From positions 1 to 12,785 of the forward strand of contig JABFSB010000370.1 of assembly GCA_013140875.1 (NCBI GenBank): DNA of 12,785 nucleotides. The letters run 5' to 3'. This document shows positions 7,045-12,785 of the stretch, one piece after another (position 1 is the first letter of the stretch; each line of letters starts with the position of its first letter). This DNA is from Acidobacteriota bacterium (GTDB taxonomy: Bacteria; Acidobacteriota; Blastocatellia; Pyrinomonadales; Pyrinomonadaceae). The notes under the pieces were generated by a model. It did no database searches and was not told the DNA's origin. It worked only from the letters and a program-made list of their open reading frames with translations. The position numbers were made by a program, and so were the translations under genes.

Positions 7045-7052
7045 GCTATTAT
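7045..7052 (+). promoter_or_regulatory. Possible extended -10 promoter before the DUF4287 gene and accD
   Basis: TG-C-TATTAT fits an extended -10 (TGnTATAAT) with one mismatch. It lies in the 78-base gap after suhB, 33 bases before the ATG at 7086. No matching -35 is visible. It resembles the TGCTATTTT motif at 3162. Confidence 0.35.
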
Positions 7053-7085
7053 TGTTCAAACCTTTTGTAGAAGAACCTGTCAAAA

Positions 7086-7313
7086 ATGTCGTTTCAAGCA
7101 TATTTAGATAATATCGAGTCGAAAACCGGAAAAAGTCCGGACGAGTTCCGAAAGCTGGCGGAAGAAAAAGGCTTTCTTGCGGGTGGAAAGCTGGCCGACG
7201 GAATAAAAGCCGGCGAGGTTACAAAATGGCTCAAAGAAGATTTCGATCTGGGCCATGGCCACGCAATGGCCCTTTTTGCATTGTTCAAGGGCAGCAAAAA
7301 GGAAGGCGACTAG
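7086..7313 (+). CDS. DUF4287 small protein
   Basis: A 75-residue soluble protein. MSFQAYLDNIESKTGKSPDEF, GEVTKWLKEDFDLGHGHAMALFALFKG is the pattern of the DUF4287 family, a short all-helical domain that occurs alone or fused to other domains such as DUF5655; no function is established. The whole product is the domain, so it appears complete. The lysine-rich C-terminus ends shortly after the domain. The gene sits 15 bases before the accD start codon, so the two are likely to be co-transcribed; whether that is meaningful for fatty-acid synthesis is not known. Confidence 0.85.
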   Translation: MSFQAYLDNIESKTGKSPDEFRKLAEEKGFLAGGKLADGIKAGEVTKWLKEDFDLGHGHAMALFALFKGSKKEGD

Positions 7314-7328
7314 GCCGAAAAATATCTT

Positions 7329-8195
7329 ATGGCGTGGTTCAAGAGAGATAAACCGAAGATCGACGATTCCCCGGACGACGAAGAACGCACCGTAAAAACG
7401 GAGGGGATTTTTGTTAAATGCCCCGAATGCGAAAATCCATTGTATAAGCCTGAGCTGATCGAATCGCTGCAGGTTTGTACGCATTGCAATTACCATTTTC
7501 GTCTGCCGGCGCGCGACCGCTTGGCCTCGCTTTTCGACGACGGGAAATATGAAAGGCTCGACGAAGAAGTGATGTCTGCCGACCCGTTGGAGTTTGTCGA
7601 TACCAAGCCTTACAAAGAGCGCATCGAGGCGGCGAAAGCATCTTCCGGTTTGCCAGAAGCAATCGTTTCAGGAACAGGCAAGGTCGGCGGACATCTAGTT
7701 TATGCCGGTGCGATGGACATGTCTTTTATCGGCGGGTCGATGGGTTCTGCGGTCGGTGAGAAGATAACACGGCTTATCGAGCGGGCACTGGAGAACCGTG
7801 GTGCCGTTGTGATATTTGCAGCTTCAGGTGGTGCCCGCATGCAGGAAGGAACGCTGAGCTTAATGCAAATGGCGAAGATATCGGCCGCGCTTGCAATGCT
7901 GCATGATGCACGCCTGCCGTTTATCTCGGTGTTGACCGATCCGACTACCGGCGGCGTGACGGCAAGTTTTGCAATGCTAGGCGATGTGAATTTGGCCGAG
8001 CCCAAAGCGTTGATCGGCTTCGCCGGCCCGCGGGTCATCGAGCAGACGATACGCCAAAAACTTCCTAAGGGCTTTCAACGGAGCGAATTTCTGCTCGAGC
8101 ACGGCATGGTCGATCAGGTCGTGGACCGCCGCGAAATGAAAAAAACGATTGAGCGAATGCTCGATTTTATGATGAATAAAGCAATCGCGGCGTGA
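7329..8195 (+). CDS. accD: Acetyl-CoA carboxylase carboxyltransferase subunit beta
   Basis: With AccA, this subunit transfers the carboxyl group from carboxybiotin-BCCP to acetyl-CoA, making malonyl-CoA in the committed step of fatty-acid synthesis. 288 residues, normal length. The N-terminal zinc ribbon is intact: CPEC at 31-34 and CTHC at 50-53. The crotonase-like carboxyltransferase core has MDMSFIGGSMGSAVGEKITR, ASGGARMQEGTLSLMQMAKISAAL and DPTTGGVTASFAMLGD, followed by GFAGPRVIEQTIRQKLPKGFQRSEFLLEHGMVD. All are AccD signatures. The ATG at 7329 lacks a clear Shine-Dalgarno. The gene is followed by a long hairpin in the convergent gap. In many bacteria accD is followed directly by folC; here folC lies 1.4 kb further on. 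Confidence 0.97.
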   Translation: MAWFKRDKPKIDDSPDDEERTVKTEGIFVKCPECENPLYKPELIESLQVCTHCNYHFRLPARDRLASLFDDGKYERLDEEVMSADPLEFVDTKPYKERIEAAKASSGLPEAIVSGTGKVGGHLVYAGAMDMSFIGGSMGSAVGEKITRLIERALENRGAVVIFAASGGARMQEGTLSLMQMAKISAALAMLHDARLPFISVLTDPTTGGVTASFAMLGDVNLAEPKALIGFAGPRVIEQTIRQKLPKGFQRSEFLLEHGMVDQVVDRREMKKTIERMLDFMMNKAIAA

Positions 8196-8232
8196 ATTTG
8201 GAATCTTCGGTTTTCGTCTTTTTCCTCTTCGT

Positions 8233-8299
8233 CATCTTCTTCCTCTTGTTCTGTGGTTAAGATATTTAAAGATCTTAACAGAACAAGAGGAAGAAGATG
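8233..8299. repeat. Long inverted repeat / probable bidirectional terminator between convergent genes
   Basis: Arms 8233-8263 and 8272-8299 are perfectly complementary over 28 bases apart from a 3-base bulge (GGT/TGG around 8254-8257) in the left arm, with an 8-base loop. The left arm is pyrimidine-rich and the right arm purine-rich, and weaker complementarity continues outward. It occupies the 130-base gap between accD (plus) and the exported unknown gene (minus), where a shared terminator is expected. The left arm contains TCTGTGGTTAA, reminiscent of the end sequence of the 6166-6233 repeat. Confidence 0.75.
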
Positions 8300-8325
8300 A
8301 GTAAGAGAAAAGAAGAATTAAGAAA

Positions 8326-9027
8326 TTATTCGGGCACCAGGCTCATATCTTGTTGGAAGATAAGTGTTTCACTGGTTATGCGGTCAATTGTGGTTTTCAG
8401 TTTCAGGCCGCTTTCGATGGCGGCCAATTGGTCTTGAATATTCTCGGTCTTTCCGAACTGCTCCCAGCTATTAGCACCTATCAAGAGAATGATCTGGTTG
8501 GCGTTCCCGCCGTCGACAACTTTTAAGGCCATCAGCGTCGAAACGTCCGAATTCGATCTGAGTGAATTTTTATACCGATCGATAATCTTTATCGCAGAGG
8601 GCATGTCGGTAACGCTGATCGTGACCATTCGAAGCATTTTCGAACGAAGGCTGGCCGAAGTGGCGATGCTCTGGTCTTTCAAATAAAAAGCCTTGAACGT
8701 TGTGCGGACGTATCCGAACGGGTAAACGTTTAGCTGATTATCCGCCCTGTCGCCTTCGGGATCGACCGGGCTGTCGAAATCCGCCCACGAATGATTGAAT
8801 GTCGCGTCGACAAATTGGCCGAAACGCGGGCCCGATCTTATGTACCAACCGTACCACTCCCAGGTATCGCCCGCCGTCTTGTGCCACTGAAGATGCCGCT
8901 GATAACCACGCTGAAAATCCGTTGCCATTCCCTCTTTCGGCTCCCAAACAGCAAACTGAGCTATTCGGTTATCCTGGGCGAGAACCGATCCGCTAAAGAA
9001 GAGTACGATCAGAAATATCCGCTTCAT
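8326..9027 (-). CDS. Exported protein of unknown function
   Basis: 233 residues; I do not recognise a named family. A clean signal peptide (MKRIFLIVLFFSGSVLA, cleavage before Gln18) predicts export. The first half (about 20-110) has FAVWEPKEGMATDFQRGYQRHLQWHK and TWEWYGWYIRSGPRFGQFVDATFNHSWADFD. The second half (about 125-225) has MLRMVTISVTDMPSAIKIIDRYKNSL and NQIILLIGANSWEQFGK. The alternation of a strand, a helix and an aromatic 'reporting' strand in both halves resembles dimeric alpha/beta-barrel (antibiotic monooxygenase-like) domains in tandem. This is inference from pattern only. It is the only minus-strand gene in the 2235-12785 part, inserted between accD and the DinB-folC genes, with its own promoter region shared divergently with the DinB gene. 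Confidence 0.8.
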   Translation of the reverse strand: MKRIFLIVLFFSGSVLAQDNRIAQFAVWEPKEGMATDFQRGYQRHLQWHKTAGDTWEWYGWYIRSGPRFGQFVDATFNHSWADFDSPVDPEGDRADNQLNVYPFGYVRTTFKAFYLKDQSIATSASLRSKMLRMVTISVTDMPSAIKIIDRYKNSLRSNSDVSTLMALKVVDGGNANQIILLIGANSWEQFGKTENIQDQLAAIESGLKLKTTIDRITSETLIFQQDMSLVPE

Positions 9028-9132
9028 AATTTTTGTCGGTTAAGTTTATAGTGAAATGGGAGATGCGAGCAAAGAAAATCGGCTGACGTTTTCGTCGCCG
9101 ATCGGAAAAATTGCCGCACGAGTTAAAAATTT

Positions 9133-9582
9133 ATGCTCAACGACATATTGACGAATCTTTACGAACGCGATCTCAACAAGCTAAAAACCGAAATCGACAT
9201 GTTCCCGGACGAAGCCGATCTCTGGAAAACTAAGGGCGACATCACCAACTCCGCAGGCAATCTTTGTCTACACCTGATCGGAAACCTGCGGCATTTTTTC
9301 GGAGCGGTTCTTGGCGGTACCGGCTATGTCCGTGACCGCGACTCGGAGTTTTCTACCGGCGGCGTGTCAAAAACCGAGCTGCTTGCCGGTGTGGATACAG
9401 CTTTGGCGGATGTGCTTGCAACGCTCGCCGGACTTACAGACGATGATTTCGCAAATACTTATCCGATCGAAGTTTTCGACAGACCGTTGACCACAGGAGC
9501 TTTTCTCACCCATCTTGCGACGCATCTTAACTATCATCTCGGGCAGATCAATTATCATCGGCGCATGACCTCGGGCAGCTAA
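9133..9582 (+). CDS. DinB-superfamily protein (DUF1572 type)
   Basis: 149 residues, predicted four-helix bundle. The family pattern is clear: LTNLYERDLNKLKTEID at the start, NSAGNLCLHLIGNLRHFFGAVLGGTGYVRDRDSEF (39-73), and the C-terminal HLATHLNYHLGQINYHRR (127-144). His47, His131 and His135 are placed as the metal-binding triad of DinB proteins, which include thiol-dependent S-transferases (for example bacillithiol- or mycothiol-dependent enzymes); many members have no assigned reaction. It is cytosolic. The ATG at 9133 is 105 bases from the divergent exported-protein gene. The stop codon lies only four bases before the TTG start of folC, so the two genes are probably translationally coupled. 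Confidence 0.88.
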   Translation: MLNDILTNLYERDLNKLKTEIDMFPDEADLWKTKGDITNSAGNLCLHLIGNLRHFFGAVLGGTGYVRDRDSEFSTGGVSKTELLAGVDTALADVLATLAGLTDDDFANTYPIEVFDRPLTTGAFLTHLATHLNYHLGQINYHRRMTSGS

Positions 9583-9586
9583 AGTC

Positions 9587-10897
9587 TTGGATTTTCGAAC
9601 CGCCGAAAACTATCTTTATTCGCTCGGCAACGAAGTCGAGACGATGAAGCTTGGGTTGGAGAATATTCGGACGCTGCTCGCTGCTATTGGGAATCCGCAA
9701 AATAATTATAAAAAGGTTCAGGTAGCCGGAACGAACGGAAAGGGTTCCGTTTGCGCGTTCTTGGATTCGATATGCGTGCGTGCGGGTATCAAGACGGGGC
9801 TTTACACTTCGCCGCATTTGGTTTCGATAACCGAACGCGTCAAGGTCGACGGCGCCGATATAAACGAAGAAGACTTTGGCCGCCTGGCGACACGGGTCAG
9901 GGAAGCTTCGGAAAAGCTGGTTGGCGAGGGACGACTGGAACACGTGCCGACGTTTTTCGAGCAAGTGACGGCCATTGCATTGCTCGCGTTTGCCGAAGCC
10001 AAAGTCGAACTCGCAATCCTGGAAACGGGACTAGGCGGACGGTTCGATGCGGTAACAGCCGCCAACGCCGAGATCACGGCTATCACTCGGATCGATTTGG
10101 ACCATCAGGAATATCTCGGAGATACGATTGAAAAAATCGCTGCGGAGAAGGCGGCGATTATTCGGGCAGACTCGAAGGTTGTACTTACTCATCAAAAAAA
10201 GAATATCGAGCGAGTATTGACAGGACGATGCAGAGAAGTTGGTGTCAAGCTAATTTGGGCGTCAGCCGACGTTAGAATAAACGATGAGCCTGCAATTGTT
10301 CCTGTTCTATCAGGTTCGATAACAACGGCAAAGGCTCACTACTCTTTGCTTGAATTTTGGAATATGTTGGGCCGGCATCAGTTTGAAAATGCGTCGGTCG
10401 CGGTCGGCGTCGCGGAGGTCCTGCAGAATGAAGGTTATGGGATCACTAACACGGACATAAGTCTTGGCCTGGAAACTGCGGAGCATCCTGGAAGGCTGGA
10501 ATATTTCGAAGGCTTCCTTCTTGACGGAGCACACAATGTTGGCGGCGCTAGAGCTTTGACCGACTTTCTCGATGATTTTGTAACTCAGCCGATAACTCTT
10601 GTTTTCGGAGCAATGAAAGAGAAGAATGTGGCCGAAATTGCCGGGCTGCTTTTTCCGCGAGCTGAAAAAATCGTCTTGACGCAGCCGGAAAATTCGAGAG
10701 CAATGACCGCCGAGCAATTAACTGCTTTTGTCCCCTCACATGTTCATGCGGACAGTATTTTTCAAACTGAGTCTGTAACCGAGGCTCTTGATAAGGCGAA
10801 AAACGTGAAATCGCCGAACGGCATCGTTCTCGTAACCGGCTCACTTTACCTCATCGGCGAGGTGAAGCGGATATTGAAAGCGGAGCGGGCGGTTTGA
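9587..10897 (+). CDS. folC: Folylpolyglutamate synthase / dihydrofolate synthase
   Basis: Adds glutamate to dihydropteroate and/or to folates using ATP. 436 residues, normal for FolC. N-terminal Mur-ligase-type ATPase domain: the P-loop GTNGKGS (48-54), TGLYTSPHLVSITERVKVDG (70-89), LETGLGGRFDAVTA (145-158), IDLDHQEYLGDTIEKIAAEKAAII (169-192) with Lys188 as the likely carbamylated lysine. GRHQFENA (262-269) leads into the C-terminal domain with DGAHNVGG (313-320) and VTGSLYLIGEVKRI (416-429). The start is a TTG at 9587: an in-frame stop at 9566-9568 excludes any earlier start, and the first ATG (codon 20) would cut into conserved sequence. The third quarter of the gene looks more AT-rich by eye than its surroundings. 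Whether both activities are present cannot be told from sequence. Confidence 0.95.
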   Translation: MDFRTAENYLYSLGNEVETMKLGLENIRTLLAAIGNPQNNYKKVQVAGTNGKGSVCAFLDSICVRAGIKTGLYTSPHLVSITERVKVDGADINEEDFGRLATRVREASEKLVGEGRLEHVPTFFEQVTAIALLAFAEAKVELAILETGLGGRFDAVTAANAEITAITRIDLDHQEYLGDTIEKIAAEKAAIIRADSKVVLTHQKKNIERVLTGRCREVGVKLIWASADVRINDEPAIVPVLSGSITTAKAHYSLLEFWNMLGRHQFENASVAVGVAEVLQNEGYGITNTDISLGLETAEHPGRLEYFEGFLLDGAHNVGGARALTDFLDDFVTQPITLVFGAMKEKNVAEIAGLLFPRAEKIVLTQPENSRAMTAEQLTAFVPSHVHADSIFQTESVTEALDKAKNVKSPNGIVLVTGSLYLIGEVKRILKAERAV

Positions 10898-10928
10898 GAT
10901 TTCGGGTTTCAAACCTAAGATTATCGAT

Positions 10929-11675
10929 ATGCACAAATTAGTACTGATCCGTCACGGCGAGAGCGAGTGGAATAAAGAGAACCGTTTTACCGGTTGGAAA
11001 GACGTCGATCTATCCGAAAAGGGAAGAGCGGAGGCTCATGCTGCGGGCAAATTATTGAAGGACGAAGGTTTTGTCTTTGACGAGGCATACACTTCGGTGC
11101 TCAAGCGGGCGATTCGTACACTCTGGATCATCCTCGATGAGATGGACAGTATGTGGATACCGGAAACGAAATCGTGGCTCTTGAATGAGCGGCATTATGG
11201 ATCGTTGCAGGGCTTGAACAAGGCCGAGACGGCGGCCCAATACGGCGAGGAGCAGGTGTTGAAATGGCGTCGCAGCTTTGACCTGCCGCCGAACGCCATG
11301 GAGGAGACCGACGAGCGCTGGCTGGGCAAGGACCCGCGATACGGCTCGATCGAAGCAGGCAAATTTCCCGCGACGGAATGTTTGAAAGACACGGTTGCCC
11401 GTGTCGTGCCTTATTTCGAAAGCGAAATATTGCCGAAAGTTAAAAATGGAAAGCGCCTGATCGTTGCGGCCCACGGCAACAGCCTTCGGGCATTGGTCAA
11501 ATATCTGGACAACATCTCTGACGCGGATATTGTTAATCTAAACATTCCTACCGGCATTCCGCTGGTCTACGAGTTGGACGAAGATCTTAAAGCAACTAAA
11601 AGTTATTATCTTGGTGACGCCGATGCGATCGCGGCGGCACAACAGGCAGTGGCGAACCAAGGGAAAGCGAAATAG
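10929..11675 (+). CDS. gpmA: 2,3-bisphosphoglycerate-dependent phosphoglycerate mutase
   Basis: Interconverts 3- and 2-phosphoglycerate in glycolysis/gluconeogenesis through a phosphohistidine. 248 residues, the usual length of the cofactor-dependent enzyme. LIRHGESEWNKENRFTGWKDVDLSEKG (6-32) carries the phospho-accepting His9 and Arg8. SVLKRAIRTL gives Arg60, NERHYGSLQGLNKAET (86-101) gives Glu87 and the substrate-binding residues, and AAHGNSLRALVKYLD (180-194) gives the second catalytic His182. The C-terminal part (NIPTGIPLVYELDEDLK) is typical, so it is the classic dPGM rather than a short histidine-phosphatase relative. The ATG at 10929 is 31 bases after folC and has no strong Shine-Dalgarno. 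A small stem (10891-10915) overlaps the folC stop between the two genes. Confidence 0.96.
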   Translation: MHKLVLIRHGESEWNKENRFTGWKDVDLSEKGRAEAHAAGKLLKDEGFVFDEAYTSVLKRAIRTLWIILDEMDSMWIPETKSWLLNERHYGSLQGLNKAETAAQYGEEQVLKWRRSFDLPPNAMEETDERWLGKDPRYGSIEAGKFPATECLKDTVARVVPYFESEILPKVKNGKRLIVAAHGNSLRALVKYLDNISDADIVNLNIPTGIPLVYELDEDLKATKSYYLGDADAIAAAQQAVANQGKAK

Positions 11676-11689
11676 TCCAATTTGGGCTC

Positions 11690-11694
11690 GGAGG
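11690..11694 (+). promoter_or_regulatory. Shine-Dalgarno that sets the DUF4197 start
   Basis: GGAGG, eight bases before the ATG at 11703. The frame is open further upstream to a TTG at 11682, but this site and the position of the signal peptide choose 11703. Confidence 0.75.
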
Positions 11695-11702
11695 TCAATC
11701 GA

Positions 11703-12419
11703 ATGTTAAAGCTAAGACTTTTTCCTGCCGTATTGCTCGTGTCCGCAGTGTTTGCGGTTCTTGCAGCGGCGCAAACCACTCGGACAACCACGAGGACGCG
11801 GAATGTTTCGGATGTCGAGATTTCCGGCGGCCTGAAAGAAGCTTTAAGTAAGGGCGTGCGGTTCGCGGTTAACTCGCTTGGGAAACAGGATGGCTATCTG
11901 GGCAACCCCAGGGTAAAAATTCCCTTGCCCAAGACGCTGCAAAAAGTTGAAAGAGGCCTTCGCGTCGCGGGGCAAGGAAAGGCGGTCGACGAATTTGTCA
12001 CATCGATGAACCGGGCCGCCGAAAAGGCTGTACCCGTTGCGATCGATGTTTTTGTCGACGCTATCAAACAGATGACGTTCGATGATGCGAGACGGATTTT
12101 GTTGAGCGGACAGGATGACTCCGCAACTCAGTTTTTTCGCCGGACCAGCGAAGAAACTCTGCGTCAAAAATTTCGCCCGATCGTGGAAGATTTCACTGAA
12201 TCGGCCGGTGTGACGCAAAAGTATAAGGCGATGATCGGCAAATACGGTTTTGCCGCCAGCCTTTTGGGTCAGGACGCGACCGACATCGATGGGTATGTGA
12301 CGCAAAAAGCACTCGACGGCCTGTTCCTGCTCGTAGCGGACGAAGAGAAAAAGATCCGCAAAGATCCGATCGGCCGTACAACCTCGCTTTTAAGAAAAGT
12401 CTTCGGAATATTGCGATAG
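11703..12419 (+). CDS. Exported DUF4197 protein
   Basis: 238 residues from the ATG at 11703. The signal peptide MLKLRLFPAVLLVSAVFAVLAAAQ is followed by a threonine/arginine-rich linker (TTRTTTRTRN). The rest is the DUF4197 domain: GLKEALSKGVRFAVNSLGKQDGYLGNPRVKIPLPKTLQKVE, GQGKAVDEFVTSMNRAAEKAVP, FVDAIKQMTFDDARRILLSGQDDSATQFF and GVTQKYKAMIGKYG. The blocks are well conserved and the domain appears complete. The family is helical and periplasmic, with no known biochemical role. There are 27 bases after gpmA and a strong Shine-Dalgarno, so it may be the last gene of a DinB-folC-gpmA run. A long inverted repeat follows 11 bases after its stop. Confidence 0.88.
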   Translation: MLKLRLFPAVLLVSAVFAVLAAAQTTRTTTRTRNVSDVEISGGLKEALSKGVRFAVNSLGKQDGYLGNPRVKIPLPKTLQKVERGLRVAGQGKAVDEFVTSMNRAAEKAVPVAIDVFVDAIKQMTFDDARRILLSGQDDSATQFFRRTSEETLRQKFRPIVEDFTESAGVTQKYKAMIGKYGFAASLLGQDATDIDGYVTQKALDGLFLLVADEEKKIRKDPIGRTTSLLRKVFGILR

Positions 12420-12430
12420 CTCCAATTGCA

Positions 12431-12499
12431 GAAGCCCGCGCGTGAGCAACGGCGTAATGGGTGAGTCGTGCATTACGCCCCTGCTTACGCGCCGGCTTC
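12431..12499. repeat. Long imperfect palindrome (29-bp arms) before the yeiH-like gene
   Basis: Arms 12431-12459 and 12471-12499 are complementary over 29 bases with four mismatches and an 11-base loop. The outer arm reads GAAGCCCGCGCGTGAGCAA. GC-rich with no T-run after either arm, so a poor classical terminator. Its sequence is unrelated to the other two palindromes in the window. It lies between the DUF4197 stop and the next start codon, ending 13 bases before that ATG. I believe related GAAGCCCGCGCGTGAGC sequences are dispersed in some environmental genomes, which is recollection and not verified. Confidence 0.82.
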
Positions 12500-12512
12500 C
12501 GCATGTTCCTTT

Positions 12513-12785
12513 ATGACCTGGCAGAAAGTCCTTTTTATCGTCCTCGGCATTGCCTGTCTGGCATTTTCACCGCCGATCGCCCTTGCACTCGGCCTGGCGG
12601 TCGCGTTTACTTTTGGCAATCCGTTTCCACAGGTCGAGGGGAAGATAACCAAATACCTGCTTCAGATTTCCGTGGTGCTGCTCGGGTTCGGGATGAACCT
12701 ATCCGCTGTGTACAAGGCGGGAAGGGACGGTATTTTATTCACGATCGCAACCATTTTCGGCACGCTCATTCTTGGTTATTTTGTC
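12513..12785 (+). CDS. YeiH/UPF0324 family membrane transporter, N-terminal part (runs off the window edge)
   Basis: The first 91 codons are present: MTWQKVLFIVLGIACLAFSP, an ALALGLAVAFTFGNPFP helix end, and then KYLLQISVVLLGFGMNLSAVYKAGRDG followed by another hydrophobic segment (ILFTIATIFGTLILGYFV). The KxLLQxSVVLLGFGMNL block is the hallmark of the UPF0324/YeiH family (PF03601), multi-pass inner-membrane proteins annotated as putative sulfate exporters. Substrate is uncertain. Three hydrophobic stretches are visible in this part. The ATG at 12513 has no Shine-Dalgarno; an in-frame GTG at 12468 would start inside the palindrome and give an unlikely leader. The gene has a 93-base gap to DUF4197 filled mainly by the palindrome, so it probably has separate control. 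Confidence 0.88.
   Translation, partial: MTWQKVLFIVLGIACLAFSPPIALALGLAVAFTFGNPFPQVEGKITKYLLQISVVLLGFGMNLSAVYKAGRDGILFTIATIFGTLILGYFV

Noticed and set aside
7104..7496. 130-codon minus-strand frame across the DUF4287 gene and accD start
   Set aside because: Overlaps two well-supported genes and shows no domain-like pattern; a shadow frame.
8196..8325. CRISPR or tandem-repeat content in the polypyrimidine/polypurine gap
   Set aside because: The low-complexity appearance is explained by one inverted repeat; there are no regularly spaced direct repeats here or elsewhere in the window.
10310..10717. 135-codon minus-strand frame inside folC
   Set aside because: folC is intact on the other strand, with motifs conserved on both sides of this interval.
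10891..10915. GGTTTGA/TCAAACC stem overlapping the folC stop, as a terminator
   Set aside because: Only 7 bp with an 11-base loop and no following T-run; gpmA starts 14 bases later and is probably co-transcribed.

Overview
The window looks like ordinary chromosomal DNA from a mid-GC, Gram-negative-type bacterium. Several proteins carry export signals typical of a periplasm, and the set of families (DUF3829, DUF2270, DUF4287, DUF4197, DUF1572/DinB, an exported M24 peptidase) is one I associate with Acidobacteriota, possibly Blastocatellia. That placement is an inference from gene content and style, not a marker-based assignment. There is no phage, transposase, CRISPR array or toxin/antitoxin signature. 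Coding density is high: the longest gene-free stretch is about 200 bases (2032-2234) and no gap exceeds 300 bases.

Layout. Positions 1-2031 are on the minus strand: the 5' part of an aquaporin Z gene (cut by the window edge), a DUF3829 lipoprotein-like gene, tRNA-Ser(CGA) with an encoded CCA end, and tadA. From 2235 the plus strand takes over: a DUF2270 membrane protein; then a tight run of a small zinc-ribbon protein, an exported esterase, a small exported protein of unknown function and an exported M24 (Xaa-Pro aminopeptidase-like) peptidase (3218-6161); then suhB (inositol-monophosphatase family), a DUF4287 protein and accD. A single minus-strand gene for an exported unknown protein (8326-9027) converges on accD. 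The plus strand resumes with a DinB/DUF1572 protein, folC, gpmA and an exported DUF4197 protein (9133-12419), and the window ends inside a YeiH/UPF0324 membrane transporter gene.

How the genes fit together. Much of the content is housekeeping: fatty-acid synthesis (accD), folate polyglutamylation (folC), glycolysis (gpmA), tRNA decoding (tadA, tRNA-Ser) and water transport (aqpZ). The accD-folC pairing familiar from other bacteria is still recognisable, but is interrupted by a convergent gene and the DinB gene. The most cohesive functional unit is 3218-6161, where three consecutive genes encode exported proteins, two of them hydrolases. 

The main non-coding feature is three long imperfect inverted repeats, at 6166-6233, 8233-8299 and 12431-12499. 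Each fills an intergenic gap, and two lie within 9-13 bases of a start codon. They look like dispersed genomic repeats, and they are the part of the window most worth following up. I did not find convincing evidence of a new multi-gene system.
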